DNA of 64,000 nucleotides from NCBI RefSeq assembly GCF_009601165.1, contig NZ_WIRE01000002.1:124001-188000 (forward strand). Direction: 5' to 3'. Origin of the DNA: Alcanivorax sediminis (GTDB lineage: Bacteria; Pseudomonadota; Gammaproteobacteria; Pseudomonadales; Alcanivoracaceae). Of the stretch, positions 20,286-29,092 are shown one piece after another (position 1 is the stretch's first letter; the number at the start of each line of letters is the position of its first letter). The notes beneath the pieces were generated by a model that was not told the DNA's origin, did not search any database, and was given only the letters and a program-made list of their open reading frames with translations. Made by a program: the position numbers and the translations under genes.

Positions 20286-20660
20286 GTACACATGAATTGC
20301 GTTCGATGGAATAGAGGGACCAAAGGCCGCGAAGGCAGGATGAGTGGCGCTGCACACTCATCAAACTTTCTGCACAGTTACAGGCGTCCTTGGGATGAGC
20401 TTGGGGGCTTGTCCCAGTCTATAAAAATAAAAATGGTCAGAGGATGTGATGCCTTCCTGTCATCTCAAAACCGGTACCCATGCTGACACCTCATGCCAGT
20501 TCGCCTGCGGCACACCCTGTAAAGGGGCTGGAAGAGCGGATATCGCCCATGGCGCGTTTCTCTTGAATGTGCAGAGACGAACCTCGCGATTCAAGAACGC
20601 ATCCCACCTGTGTGAAGACCTGCGACTAAACCAATAACAATGAAAAGTGACGGAGTACAT
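20286..20660 (+). promoter_or_regulatory. Long structured 5' leader of the porin mRNA
   Basis: If transcription starts near 20286 the leader is about 375 bases. It can form the hairpins GATGAGTG-N8-CACTCATC (20339-20362) and TCTTGAAT-N20-ATTCAAGA (20561-20596). No open frame in it looks coding. No known riboswitch consensus was recognised. Confidence 0.45.
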
Positions 20661-21938
20661 ATGAACGCTTTAGGCAAGGCCTCGGCTGTCATGGTGTTGT
20701 CTGCCATGTCAGTGACGGCCCTGGCGGATATGACCTTGGAGGAACGTCTTTCTGAGGCAGAATCGCGACTTGAAATGCTGGAAAAGCAGCCTGCGCAGAA
20801 CGCAGGTCTGGAAGACAAGGTAAAGATCAACGGTTTTATGACCTTTGCTATGGAGCGTGCATCGGGTACCAGGTCTGCTTCAGGGGAGCGTTTGGTTTTC
20901 TCTGAAAATGTGAGCAGTGACGAGTGGAACATGAACAGTCTGACACGGGCTGGCATTCAGTTTACGGGGGAAGTCAACGAGAAGACCGAAGCGGTGGTTC
21001 AGCTCCTGGGAAGGGCGGATGAGGATTTTGATGCTGGCGTTCAATGGGCGTATGTGTCGTATGAGCTCTCTCCCACATTAAAAGCTCGGGCCGGGCGGCT
21101 GGTATTGCCGTTCTATCTGCACTCTCAGTACACCCAGGTCGGTTATGCGTATAACTGGGTGACCTTGCCGGAAGAAATGTACTCAGTGATTCCGCTCGAT
21201 ACACATGAGGGAATCGATTTGACCTGGAACCTGTCAACCGGTCCGGTAGCCAACAGCATCAATGTATTCTGGGGAGGCATGGATGTGCCGGCTAATGGAT
21301 TGCAATTCAAGGTCCGTGATCAATATGGCGCCAATATCCGTTCTGACTTGGGGAACTGGGCACTCTGGTACAGCTATACCAACAGCCGGGTAAGTGTTGA
21401 CCTTACTCCTCTATCCCCGGATCCATTATTTGACCCTGCTTTTGCCGCACTGAATATGGATGAGCACTACGCTTATTTCACTGGCGTGGGGCTGCAATAT
21501 GATAATGGCTCTTTCTTTACCATGGGGGAAGTTGGCCGGCTGGACCTGTCCACTCCCAATCACTGGTTTCCTCGGCTTGAATCTGCGTATGTCTCGATGG
21601 GGTATCGCATAGGTAAATTTACCCCGCAAGTGACCTGGGCCAGCATTGATCACAGCGACTTTCAGGATGTCGACACCTCTAATCCGGTCGCGCCAGCCAT
21701 CTTCGATAATTTCGCAGATCGCCAGAAGAGCTGGACGTTTACCGCACGCTACGATTTGACTCCCGGTGTGGCACTCAAGGCAGAAGTGACCCGAAACTAT
21801 GATCTTGGTGATAGCGAGTATCCATCAAAAGGCCTTTACGACAGCAGCTGTGATGTTGCGACTGCGGGGCTGGGTTGTGGGCAGCCTGATGATGATGACC
21901 CACTGATCTACCGCTTTGCTGTAGAAAGTGTTTTTTAA
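20661..21938 (+). CDS. Outer-membrane porin with N-terminal coiled coil
   Basis: A 425-residue outer-membrane protein. It starts with a signal peptide (MNALGKASAVMVLSAMSVTA, cleavage after ALA), a short coiled coil (LEERLSEAESRLEMLEKQ) and then a beta-rich region with alternating residues and aromatic girdles. It ends in Phe (AVESVF), the usual beta-barrel signal. The coiled-coil plus barrel plan recalls trimeric DcaP- or OprP-like porins. The ATG at 20661 has GGAG six bases upstream. A small PstS-like protein follows 12 bases later, so phosphate or another oxyanion is a reasonable guess for the solute, but no substrate residue can be identified. Confidence 0.8.
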   Translation: MNALGKASAVMVLSAMSVTALADMTLEERLSEAESRLEMLEKQPAQNAGLEDKVKINGFMTFAMERASGTRSASGERLVFSENVSSDEWNMNSLTRAGIQFTGEVNEKTEAVVQLLGRADEDFDAGVQWAYVSYELSPTLKARAGRLVLPFYLHSQYTQVGYAYNWVTLPEEMYSVIPLDTHEGIDLTWNLSTGPVANSINVFWGGMDVPANGLQFKVRDQYGANIRSDLGNWALWYSYTNSRVSVDLTPLSPDPLFDPAFAALNMDEHYAYFTGVGLQYDNGSFFTMGEVGRLDLSTPNHWFPRLESAYVSMGYRIGKFTPQVTWASIDHSDFQDVDTSNPVAPAIFDNFADRQKSWTFTARYDLTPGVALKAEVTRNYDLGDSEYPSKGLYDSSCDVATAGLGCGQPDDDDPLIYRFAVESVF

Positions 21939-21950
21939 GGGGGGATGGAC

Positions 21951-22367
21951 ATGAATAAAATAATAATCGTTTTTGTCGTTTCGCTTTTCTGTCCGCTCCT
22001 GGCTAACGCTGGAACCATTGTGGTGGCTGCTGATCACTCGGACCTGGCTTCACTCAGCAAGAGTGAGGTTCGCCAACTTTACATGGGCAACACCAATAAT
22101 GCGGGAGGTTACAAGGTGAAGCTTCTGGATATGCCGGAGGGAAGTACACTGCGTAAGTCTTTTTACAGTCGTGTAGCCGGGAAGAATGAATCACAGCTCA
22201 AGTCTTATTGGGCAAGGATGATTTTTACCGGCAGGGGCACCCCGCCACGGCAAGTGGGTGGCCCAATGGAAATGGTTCGTTCCCTGAAGGCGGACCCCCA
22301 TGCGTTGGGCTACATGGATGAGGGAGACTTGCAACCGGGTGTGAAGGTGCTCTTGAGATTGCCCTGA
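21951..22367 (+). CDS. Small PstS-like periplasmic phosphate-binding-type protein
   Basis: A 138-residue exported protein with signal peptide (ending ANA) and a compact domain of the phosphate ABC transporter substrate-binding type. The block LSKSEVRQLYMGNT near residues 33-46, FYSRVAGKNESQLKSYWARM near 69-88 and ALGYMDEGDL near 119-128 match the pattern of short PstS-like proteins that occur without pst transporter genes. It is about half the length of a true PstS. The start at 21951 rather than 21945 gives a proper distance to the G-rich ribosome site. It is cotranscribed with the porin and ends at a strong terminator. Confidence 0.78.
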   Translation: MNKIIIVFVVSLFCPLLANAGTIVVAADHSDLASLSKSEVRQLYMGNTNNAGGYKVKLLDMPEGSTLRKSFYSRVAGKNESQLKSYWARMIFTGRGTPPRQVGGPMEMVRSLKADPHALGYMDEGDLQPGVKVLLRLP

Positions 22368-22378
22368 CCCAAATGAAC

Positions 22379-22407
22379 ATGGCCAGCGAATGCTGGCCAT
22401 TTTTTTG
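22379..22407 (+). terminator. Intrinsic terminator after the porin operon
   Basis: Perfect nine-base stem ATGGCCAGC/GCTGGCCAT with a four-base loop, followed by eight T. It lies 11 bases past the stop of the PstS-like gene. Confidence 0.92.
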
Positions 22408-22415
22408 CTCTGCGA

Positions 22416-24011
22416 TTAAGCCGCCACCGGTTGGTGGTGCCCATCAATTGGTTTGGTCAGGTATCCCAGCATCAGGCCAGCGATATCGATCTCCGGTTGA
22501 TAATGCAGGAACAGGCCGCCCAGGGTGCCGAACACACGTGCCAGCATGATGAAGTCCTCTGGCATGCTTTCCACTGGGTCATGCTCCAGCTGACCCAGCA
22601 GGTCTGCAAGCTGCTGCATTACCGCTTCCGAGGACGGCCAACCGTCCTGCTGATCCGGGTTGATAATAGCCTCGCGCACCTGGTCAAGGATGGCGGAGAC
22701 AAAAGCCAGCAGGGTGCCGGGCTGGCCGCTGCGGGTACGGAAGCCCAGCTTGTCCAGGGTTTCGGCAATCACGGCGGGCTCATCGACGACACAGGCTTGC
22801 AATACACGGAAGTAGCCGTGACGGGCTTCCCGGCTGATGGCCTGGCTGCAACCAAAGTCCAGCAGCACCAGCTCGCCCTGATCAGAGATCATGATGTTGC
22901 CGGGGTGCGGGTCAGCGTGGAAATGGCCGCCGTGCAACACCTGACTGAACCAGGCGTCCAGCAGGCGATGCAGTATCAGGTTGAGCGCAGCAGGGTTGTC
23001 CTGGGCAAGCTCATCCAGCACCACAGTCAGTTTGCGGCCTTTGACAAAAGCGGTTGTCAGGACCCGGCGAGTACTCAGTGACGGCACCAGCGACGGCGTG
23101 GTGACACCCTCAACGTGGCTCAGTTGTTTGCCAATGCTGGTGAGGATGCGGGCCTCACGCTCATAGTCCAGCTCTTCACGAACGGTGCGCTGGATCTCGC
23201 GCACGATGGTATCGGTGTCCATGGGGGGTAGGGCGCTTTTCACCGCATCCACGAAAACCTTGAGGATGGCCATATCCAGCTCCACCAGCTCATCCAGACC
23301 CGGGCGCTGAATCTTGACCGCCACCTCGGTGCCGTCTGCGAGCCGGGCATGGTGCACCTGGCCAATGCTGGCGGCAGCAAGGGGTTCAGGGTTGAACTCG
23401 GCAAACAATTCTTCCAACGGCTGGCCGAAGTCAGCCTCAATAACGGCGCAGACCTCTGCGTAGGAAATTGGGTTGACCTGATCCTGAAGAATGGCCAGCG
23501 CCTCGACCCAGGGTTGCGGCAACAGATCCGGGCGGCTGGAGAGCAGCTGGCCAATTTTGAGGAAGGCGCCGCCCTGCTTTTGGGAGGTCTCCAGAAAACG
23601 TTGAGCATTGCGTTCGTGGAGGGCCGTCAACGCTTTTTCGCGCATGCTCCTGGGCAGGAAGGCAGAACGGGTATTCCACAGGCGGTAGCTGGTAAGGATC
23701 TTGGTGAGCATCCAGCCAGTGACGCTGAGGCGCTTCAGGCGAGCAGGCCAGCGCCGGGCTTCGTCGGCCAGCAGCTGCATTTCCTCATTGACCGCATTAG
23801 CGCCACGACCAATGGCCTGACAGGCGCGAAAGGCCTGATCGGCCAGGTCTCGGCCTTGCCAGGCGGCGGACTCGATGGCTTTGATGCAGCCATTGATCAC
23901 CGCCAGCCAGGCCTTGAGACCGCTGTCCTGCTGTCGCTGGCCTGCAAAGTCGGTGAGTGGCTGCCAGGCGGCGCCGGAGTCCTGAAGCTGTTTGGAGTCG
24001 TGATCGCTCAT
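22416..24011 (-). CDS. ABC1/UbiB-family protein kinase-like protein
   Basis: A 531-residue member of the ABC1/ADCK/UbiB atypical kinase family. Family marks are visible: the KxGQ region [16 protein letters not shown] near residue 149, the alanine-rich loop [11 protein letters not shown] near 212, VAVKIQRPG with the ATP-binding Lys near 235, [10 protein letters not shown] as catalytic loop near 362, and LLDFGCS as the DFG equivalent. Members assist ubiquinone or isoprenoid lipid metabolism, but this is not the canonical ubiB of a ubiE-J-B operon because no ubi gene is adjacent. It lacks a C-terminal membrane anchor that I can see. ATG at 24011 follows AGAGGT; an upstream GTG is too close to that site. 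Confidence 0.85.
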   Translation of the reverse strand: MSDHDSKQLQDSGAAWQPLTDFAGQRQQDSGLKAWLAVINGCIKAIESAAWQGRDLADQAFRACQAIGRGANAVNEEMQLLADEARRWPARLKRLSVTGWMLTKILTSYRLWNTRSAFLPRSMREKALTALHERNAQRFLETSQKQGGAFLKIGQLLSSRPDLLPQPWVEALAILQDQVNPISYAEVCAVIEADFGQPLEELFAEFNPEPLAAASIGQVHHARLADGTEVAVKIQRPGLDELVELDMAILKVFVDAVKSALPPMDTDTIVREIQRTVREELDYEREARILTSIGKQLSHVEGVTTPSLVPSLSTRRVLTTAFVKGRKLTVVLDELAQDNPAALNLILHRLLDAWFSQVLHGGHFHADPHPGNIMISDQGELVLLDFGCSQAISREARHGYFRVLQACVVDEPAVIAETLDKLGFRTRSGQPGTLLAFVSAILDQVREAIINPDQQDGWPSSEAVMQQLADLLGQLEHDPVESMPEDFIMLARVFGTLGGLFLHYQPEIDIAGLMLGYLTKPIDGHHQPVAA

Positions 24012-24450
24012 GCTCACGCACCTCTGTTGGTGAATAAGTGTTCACAATGTAGCCGGAATCGGGGTGGCCTGCAATATAAAAATGTACACATGTACACTAT
24101 GTGTATTTCCAGATGTTCGGTGGCAGATCCCTGTTCAGCCCCGGTTTATGGACGGTTTGTGAGGGTGGGAGCGACTTCTGCATGTCTCTGTGAACAATTT
24201 TCCGATATGGGAAAGGGTCAGAAAGTCAGGCGGAGAGAGTCGAAGGATCAGTGCTGATCGTTTTAGAGTATTGATGATGAACAGGCCGGTCGCAGCCGGA
24301 CGATAACGACCACTCAAAGCGGGCAGCATCTGAACGGATCCTTCATCCGCTGTGTCCCCGGGTTTTCCGGAAGCGGTTGGGGTACAGACCGGCAATCCTG
24401 CTCCCCACGTTGGCATGCACGATGATGCATTGGCGCTTCGATGGCGTAGA
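24012..24450. other. Intergenic region with operator-like repeats
   Basis: No convincing gene in 439 bases. The direct and inverted repeat TGTACA-CA-TGTACA at 24083-24096 lies 72 bases upstream of the ABC1 kinase start and looks like a dimeric repressor site. A second perfect inverted repeat, GATCAG-TG-CTGATC, is at 24246-24259. Minus-strand frames here have no ribosome site or recognisable content. Confidence 0.5.
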
Positions 24451-26403
24451 TTAGCCGCCCAACAACTTGCCTTCCGCCGCTTCCACCGCTTCCAGTGGGC
24501 CATACAGGATCAAGGTATCGTCCTCCTGCAGCCTGGTGTCCCGGTCCGGATTTTCTTCACCCTGGCCATGACGTTTGATTTCGCGGATTTCCACATCCTT
24601 GAGACTGCATTCCTCGATACTCAAGCCAATTGCACGGGCCTTGCCGGTGAGCGTCACAGCGTGTAGCAGCCGATAGGGATTACCGGCGCTGTCGGCGGTG
24701 GGGAAACTGTCGCCATGATAATAGCCGCGCAGCATGCGATAGCGCTCCCGGCGTGTCTTGCGCAGGGTGGCCAGCACTCTTTCGAAGGGGACATCCAGCA
24801 TCATCAGAGCGTGGGCGACCAGCATCAGGGAGGCTTCCAGCACTTCTGGTACTACTTCGGCGGCGCCAGCCTCGGTGAGGCTTTCCAGGTGGGTTTCATC
24901 CCGGGTGCGCACCAGTACCCGAATGTCCGGATTGATATCGCGCACGGTATGGATAATGCGTTCGGCGAGCCGCGCATTGTCGAATGTCACCACTAGCAAG
25001 CGCGCGCGTTCGATACCGGCGCGCTCGAGAATATCCTTGCGGCTGGCATCGCCGTAGAGAATGCGCTCGCCGGCGGCACTGGCTTCCTGGAGGCGGACGA
25101 TATCCAGGTCCACGGCAATAGCCTGATGATGGAAGTTGGCCAGGTAGCGCATGAGATTCTGTCCCACACGACCGTACCCGCAGAGAATCACATGCCCCTG
25201 GATATCCTTGGACACCGGAGCATCGTCCGGAACCGATAGCCAGGGGCGCAGCAGGGCACGGGTCAGCCGGCCACTGTTGTGGATCAGGGCAGGGGTCACC
25301 GACATGGTCAGAACGGTGATCGACACCAGCAGGCCAGCCTTGCCGGGAGTCATGACGTCGTGGGAGACCGCCAGAGCCACCAGCACGAAACCGAACTCAC
25401 CGCACTGGGACAGGATCAGGCCGCTGCGCAGGCTAACCTCTGTTCGCTCACCCAGGGTTTTCAGCAGCACCATGATCAGCACCACCTTGAACAGCATGAT
25501 GGAAGCGGCAGCAATGATGATCCAGTGCCATTTGGCGGCAAACAGATCCGGGTCTACCAGCATGCCCACGCTGATAAAGAACAGCCCGAGCAGCAGATCC
25601 CGGAACGGGCGGAGATCCGCCTCAATCTGGTGACGGAAGTGACTCTCGCCAAGCATCATGCCGGCGAGGAACGCGCCCAGGGCCATGGACAGCCCAAGCC
25701 AGTGAGTGACCCACGCGGCCACCAGCGCCAGCAGCAGCGCGGTCATCACAAACACTTCGTCGGACCGGGTGCGGCCGGTTTCTTCCAGCAAGCGGGGCAG
25801 TACCCATTTGCCGACCACAAAAATGCCAACAAACAGCAGCAGGGATTTGCCCAGCGTCAGGGCTGTCATGCCGAGCAGGTTGTCACTGTTCTCCTGACTA
25901 AACAGCGGCAGCAATACCAGCATCAAGACGGCAGCCAGGTCCTGGAACAGCAGAATACCGGTGGAAGCACGGCCATAGCCGGTGTTCACCGCACCGCGCC
26001 CAATCAACTCGCGAATCACAATGGCGGTGGATGAAAGCGACAGTGCGCAACCGGTAATACCTGAAGTGAGAGGTGAAAAGCCAAGCAGGCGCATAACGGC
26101 GAAAACGGCCAGGCCTGTCAGAATGACCTGCAACGGGCCTGCACCAAATACCACTCGCCGCAAGGTCAGCAAGCGAGGAATAGAAAATTCAAGACCGAGG
26201 GTAAAGAGCAGAAACACGATCCCGAATTCGGCCACGTGCTGTATGCCTTCGAGATCGGTGATCCCGCCAAACCCGAAAGGCCCTGCTGCCAGACCGCAGA
26301 GTAGATAGGCCAGGATCGGAGGCATGCCAAGGCGGCGAAACAGCACTACCGCAGCCACGGCGGAGCCGAGTAGAACAACAATAAGTGTTAAGGCGTCGTG
26401 CAT
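24451..26403 (-). CDS. Kef-type monovalent cation:proton antiporter (CPA2)
   Basis: A 650-residue inner-membrane antiporter. Residues about 1-385 carry a dozen hydrophobic segments with the CPA2 blocks RLGMPPILAYLLCGLAAGP and FQDLAAVLMLVLLPLF. A TrkA-N/RCK_N nucleotide-binding domain begins at GHVILCGYGRVGQ near residue 408, and a TrkA-C domain occupies about 565-645 (LTGKARAIG to LILYGPLEAV). This is the KefB/KefC/YbaL plan: K+ or Na+ efflux in exchange for H+, gated by a nucleotide or metabolite. No KefF/KefG partner gene lies next to it, which argues against classical glutathione-gated KefB/C. Confidence 0.88.
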   Translation of the reverse strand: MHDALTLIVVLLGSAVAAVVLFRRLGMPPILAYLLCGLAAGPFGFGGITDLEGIQHVAEFGIVFLLFTLGLEFSIPRLLTLRRVVFGAGPLQVILTGLAVFAVMRLLGFSPLTSGITGCALSLSSTAIVIRELIGRGAVNTGYGRASTGILLFQDLAAVLMLVLLPLFSQENSDNLLGMTALTLGKSLLLFVGIFVVGKWVLPRLLEETGRTRSDEVFVMTALLLALVAAWVTHWLGLSMALGAFLAGMMLGESHFRHQIEADLRPFRDLLLGLFFISVGMLVDPDLFAAKWHWIIIAAASIMLFKVVLIMVLLKTLGERTEVSLRSGLILSQCGEFGFVLVALAVSHDVMTPGKAGLLVSITVLTMSVTPALIHNSGRLTRALLRPWLSVPDDAPVSKDIQGHVILCGYGRVGQNLMRYLANFHHQAIAVDLDIVRLQEASAAGERILYGDASRKDILERAGIERARLLVVTFDNARLAERIIHTVRDINPDIRVLVRTRDETHLESLTEAGAAEVVPEVLEASLMLVAHALMMLDVPFERVLATLRKTRRERYRMLRGYYHGDSFPTADSAGNPYRLLHAVTLTGKARAIGLSIEECSLKDVEIREIKRHGQGEENPDRDTRLQEDDTLILYGPLEAVEAAEGKLLGG

Positions 26404-26489
26404 GGAGCGGATCGTCCCTGAGTCGATACGCCCAGTGTATCAGCTAGGAACAAGATCCGTCTGTGTTGCGGCAATACCGAGACCGTCGA

Positions 26490-27290
26490 TTATGGGGCGC
26501 AGCTGAGCCGGTAGCTGTCATCCAATGCCATCGGCAAGGTCAGGGTGCGGAAGCTTTGCTGCTGCATGGCCTGGCAGAACCTGGAACGTGCTACGGGATC
26601 ATTGGCATACAGGTAGTCGATATGGAACACGGGCTTGCCAGCCTCGATGAATGGCTTGAGAAGGTCGCATTCGTTCCACTGATGGCAGGATTCATTAATG
26701 GCAAAGTCGGACAGTGCAACCAGGTCCTTCACTTGCTCTAGATTGTTCTTCAGCGAAATGGCCAGTCCGTTGCTGTGGGCCTGGTCAGCAAGAAAGCGAT
26801 TGTAATCCAGCTGGTTTTTATAGGTGAGGGGAAAGCCGGTGTTGTTGGTGTAGCCATCTACATTATCCGGATCGACGCCGTCGCAGCCTTTTGCCGCTGC
26901 CAGCGCAATACGATCACTCATGATGTCCCGAACATTCTGCGAGCGAACATCGATCCAGCGTTCACCGGGCCAACCGTCCAGATCCCTGCCCTTGTCGGTG
27001 GGTAAAAAGCGGCTTTGGTCTTCTCGCCAGTCTTCATAACTGCCGGCAGAGAAATAACAGATCACATGTCGGCCACTGGCCTGGATATCTTCAATCACGT
27101 TTTGGGGAGTATCGAAGAGGTCAAGCACGAAAAGATCGACGGAATAGCCCGTGTTCGGCGTTCCTTGGAGTTGGATCTGCCACTGGCTGCTCATATCGGG
27201 TTGATACCAGTTGACGTTGGGGCCGGGTTCATTCACCACGGGTTGAGCGAGGGTGGTAAGCAGTGAACCGATGAGCCTGACGGATTCCAT
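26490..27290 (-). CDS. GH114-family endo-alpha-1,4-polygalactosaminidase-like protein
   Basis: A 266-residue TIM-barrel glycoside hydrolase of the GH114 type. Typical stretches are YSVDLFVLDLFDTPQNVIED, HVICYFSAGSYEDWRED, WPGERWIDVRS, GCDGVDPDNVDGY and DFAINESCHQW, where the acidic residues D and E mark the active-site cleft. Known members cleave partially deacetylated galactosaminoglycan exopolysaccharides such as the Pel polymer. The N terminus is hydrophobic but is a weak signal peptide. It lies 159 bases downstream of, and in the same direction as, the pilus operon, so biofilm matrix processing alongside pilus display is a reasonable idea. The ribosome site at 27290 is weak. Confidence 0.82.
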   Translation of the reverse strand: MESVRLIGSLLTTLAQPVVNEPGPNVNWYQPDMSSQWQIQLQGTPNTGYSVDLFVLDLFDTPQNVIEDIQASGRHVICYFSAGSYEDWREDQSRFLPTDKGRDLDGWPGERWIDVRSQNVRDIMSDRIALAAAKGCDGVDPDNVDGYTNNTGFPLTYKNQLDYNRFLADQAHSNGLAISLKNNLEQVKDLVALSDFAINESCHQWNECDLLKPFIEAGKPVFHIDYLYANDPVARSRFCQAMQQQSFRTLTLPMALDDSYRLSCAP

Positions 27291-27449
27291 AATGTATCTT
27301 CAGTGAGCCGGCAATAGATGGGCACCGTTGATACTAGGGCTGAGGCAGGGTGAAAAATGTGGCGCAATCGCGCTATTTTTGTAAATCGCTTTTACATAAA
27401 AAAGATAAAAAATTCCTCGGTTATATTCTTAAAGTATCCATGAGCGAAC

Positions 27450-28379
27450 TTAAAACGATACATCCACCGTGACGGTGTCGGTATAAACGCCTTCGGCTGC
27501 GGTTGGATTGGCGAATAATCGCCCGAACACGGTCATCTGGATTGCCGTTGTCGTTCCCAATCCAGTGCCGGGTTGTCTGTCGGTACTGTTATTCCAGATG
27601 ATTGTGCGTCCCGCATCCTGGTAAAGCTCGTAACCGACTGTGCTTCCGCCGCTGACCAGCTCGCGGTTGCCACTTAAGCCGCCGTTCAAGCCCACGCTGA
27701 ACAGGGTTGTGTTGGTACAACGTACAGTGACGCTGGACTGACTGTCCGTCTGTAACAGAGGTGTTGCCTGAGTCCCAAAGTCCAGATCTGTTGCCGTGAC
27801 CTGACACTGGTTGGGAATATTGACCTGCGCAGTCAGGGTGTAGATGTTGTCAGCTGCCTGCTTGGTGCTGCTGCAGGCGTTGGCGGAAGTGCCCGCGACA
27901 ATATGGACCTGGGAGTTGGCCATGACCGTTTGGTGCTGCCCGGTTTGCACATTTGCCGGGAGAGGCCCTGGAAGGCTGCCGTGCAAGGTGACGCTACCGC
28001 TGACGGTGTCAGGACCTCTGTTGGGCATGTCTACAATGACAGGAAAGCCATCAACTGTAGGCTGCATCACTGTCGTATAAGTGGCATCACTGTAGACATT
28101 GAAGGGGAGGCTTTGTACCCCGTTATTGGTCAGGTACCGGGGGTCAATGTTGCCATTGGTGTCAGGCGAGACGAAGAAACACAGGGTGAAGGAGGGTTGC
28201 CCGGGCGAGTCTTTGGTACAGGACCAGTTCAGGGTGGCGGTGCTGGTAATGTTGCCGCCCACGAATGGGTCAGGGGTACCAAAATCCAGTACCGGGCTGC
28301 CTGTGAGCCCACACACTACCGCCGCGTTGCTGCCAAGAGGAAAGCAAAGCAGGATCAGAAAAGCCGTCAGTGCTCTCAT
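27450..28379 (-). CDS. Two-domain spore-coat-U (SCPU) pilus tip adhesin
   Basis: A 309-residue exported protein with signal peptide (ending SNA) and two SCPU-type immunoglobulin-like domains, about 20-165 and 170-309. Each begins with a DFGT motif near its first strand (VLDFGTPDP and LDFGTQATP) and contains paired Cys. Two-domain subunits of this kind form the tip of archaic chaperone-usher pili (CsuE type). The C-terminal strand ends TVTVDVSF, like a polymerising Ig subunit. It is the last gene of the operon, and its ATG overlaps the chaperone stop by four bases. Confidence 0.85.
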   Translation of the reverse strand: MRALTAFLILLCFPLGSNAAVVCGLTGSPVLDFGTPDPFVGGNITSTATLNWSCTKDSPGQPSFTLCFFVSPDTNGNIDPRYLTNNGVQSLPFNVYSDATYTTVMQPTVDGFPVIVDMPNRGPDTVSGSVTLHGSLPGPLPANVQTGQHQTVMANSQVHIVAGTSANACSSTKQAADNIYTLTAQVNIPNQCQVTATDLDFGTQATPLLQTDSQSSVTVRCTNTTLFSVGLNGGLSGNRELVSGGSTVGYELYQDAGRTIIWNNSTDRQPGTGLGTTTAIQMTVFGRLFANPTAAEGVYTDTVTVDVSF

Positions 28380-29080
28380 GGCGAATCCTCGATAAGGATG
28401 GTCTGGCTTTGGCCGTTGATGGTGGCGGAGAAAAACTTGATTGCCCCTTGGGGAGGCGCTTTCTCAACGGGCAGATGTAGCTCGGAGCCGGGCAAGGCAT
28501 ATCCGAGCAGGCCTTTCTGGATCTCATATTTCTTGTCGGAGCTTTGATTCATCCAGAATACATCGCTCAATCGTGCGTGCTTGGAGCCCGTATTCCTGAC
28601 ACGCAGAATTCCGTCCTTGTAGTAGGCATCAAGGGCATATTCCTTTCCCTCGCTGCCGACAAAGACGGGCAGGGACATTCTCAAAAGAACTTTGAGGTTG
28701 GCCCCCTGGGGGCTTTCAGTGTCGGGTACTTCACTGACGATCAATCGATAGCTTTTCTCGTTTTCGGACTGGGTTGGGCGTTGACGAATGATGCGCACCA
28801 GCTGCTCTCCGTTACCGGGAATCAGCGTGACGGGCGGTGACACAATTAGATCGTCCTGCTTGAGCAGCCGGGTTTTTCCATCTTTCTCCTCCCAGGCGAA
28901 TAATTGCAGCTGGTAAAAGCTTTCCTGGCTTGAGCCATTGGTCAGCTTGTAGGTGGCATTGGGCTGGGTGGGGGTCATTTTCATTGTCAGTGGCGCGACA
29001 GTGAGCTGGCCGGCCCAAAGCAGTGGGCTTAACCCAGTAAGCAGAGCGCAGAGGAAAAATGTATTCAAACGGCTCATCAT
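28376..29080 (-). CDS. Periplasmic pilus chaperone (PapD-like, archaic type)
   Basis: A 234-residue chaperone with a clear signal peptide (ending WAG) and the two Ig-like domains of the PapD family. Features are VAPLTMKMTPTQPNATYKL for the first strands, RLLKQDDLIVSPPVTLIPGN and QLVRIIRQRP for the F-G strand region, and YRLIVSEVP for the family signature YR(L/V)xxxE. It would bind SCPU subunits in the periplasm and pass them to the usher. Start 29080 has GGAG seven bases upstream. It sits 12 bases after the usher gene and overlaps the tip gene. Confidence 0.9.
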   Translation of the reverse strand: MMSRLNTFFLCALLTGLSPLLWAGQLTVAPLTMKMTPTQPNATYKLTNGSSQESFYQLQLFAWEEKDGKTRLLKQDDLIVSPPVTLIPGNGEQLVRIIRQRPTQSENEKSYRLIVSEVPDTESPQGANLKVLLRMSLPVFVGSEGKEYALDAYYKDGILRVRNTGSKHARLSDVFWMNQSSDKKYEIQKGLLGYALPGSELHLPVEKAPPQGAIKFFSATINGQSQTILIEDSP

Positions 29081-29092
29081 TGAAGCGCTCCT

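Noticed and set aside
20440..20475. PhoB box upstream of the porin
   Set aside because: One CTGTCAT-like half is present (about 20458) but the second half at 11-base spacing is missing.
20292..20486. Possible leader peptide in the porin 5' region
   Set aside because: No ribosome site and no conserved features; the region is better explained as structured untranslated RNA.
22416..24011. Naming the ABC1 kinase gene ubiB
   Set aside because: No ubiE or ubiJ neighbour and no visible C-terminal membrane helices, so only the family name is used.
24135..24503. Minus-strand frame of 122 codons upstream of the ABC1 kinase
   Set aside because: Basic, Cys- and Trp-rich, no ribosome site, overlaps the antiporter 3' end and resembles antisense translation.
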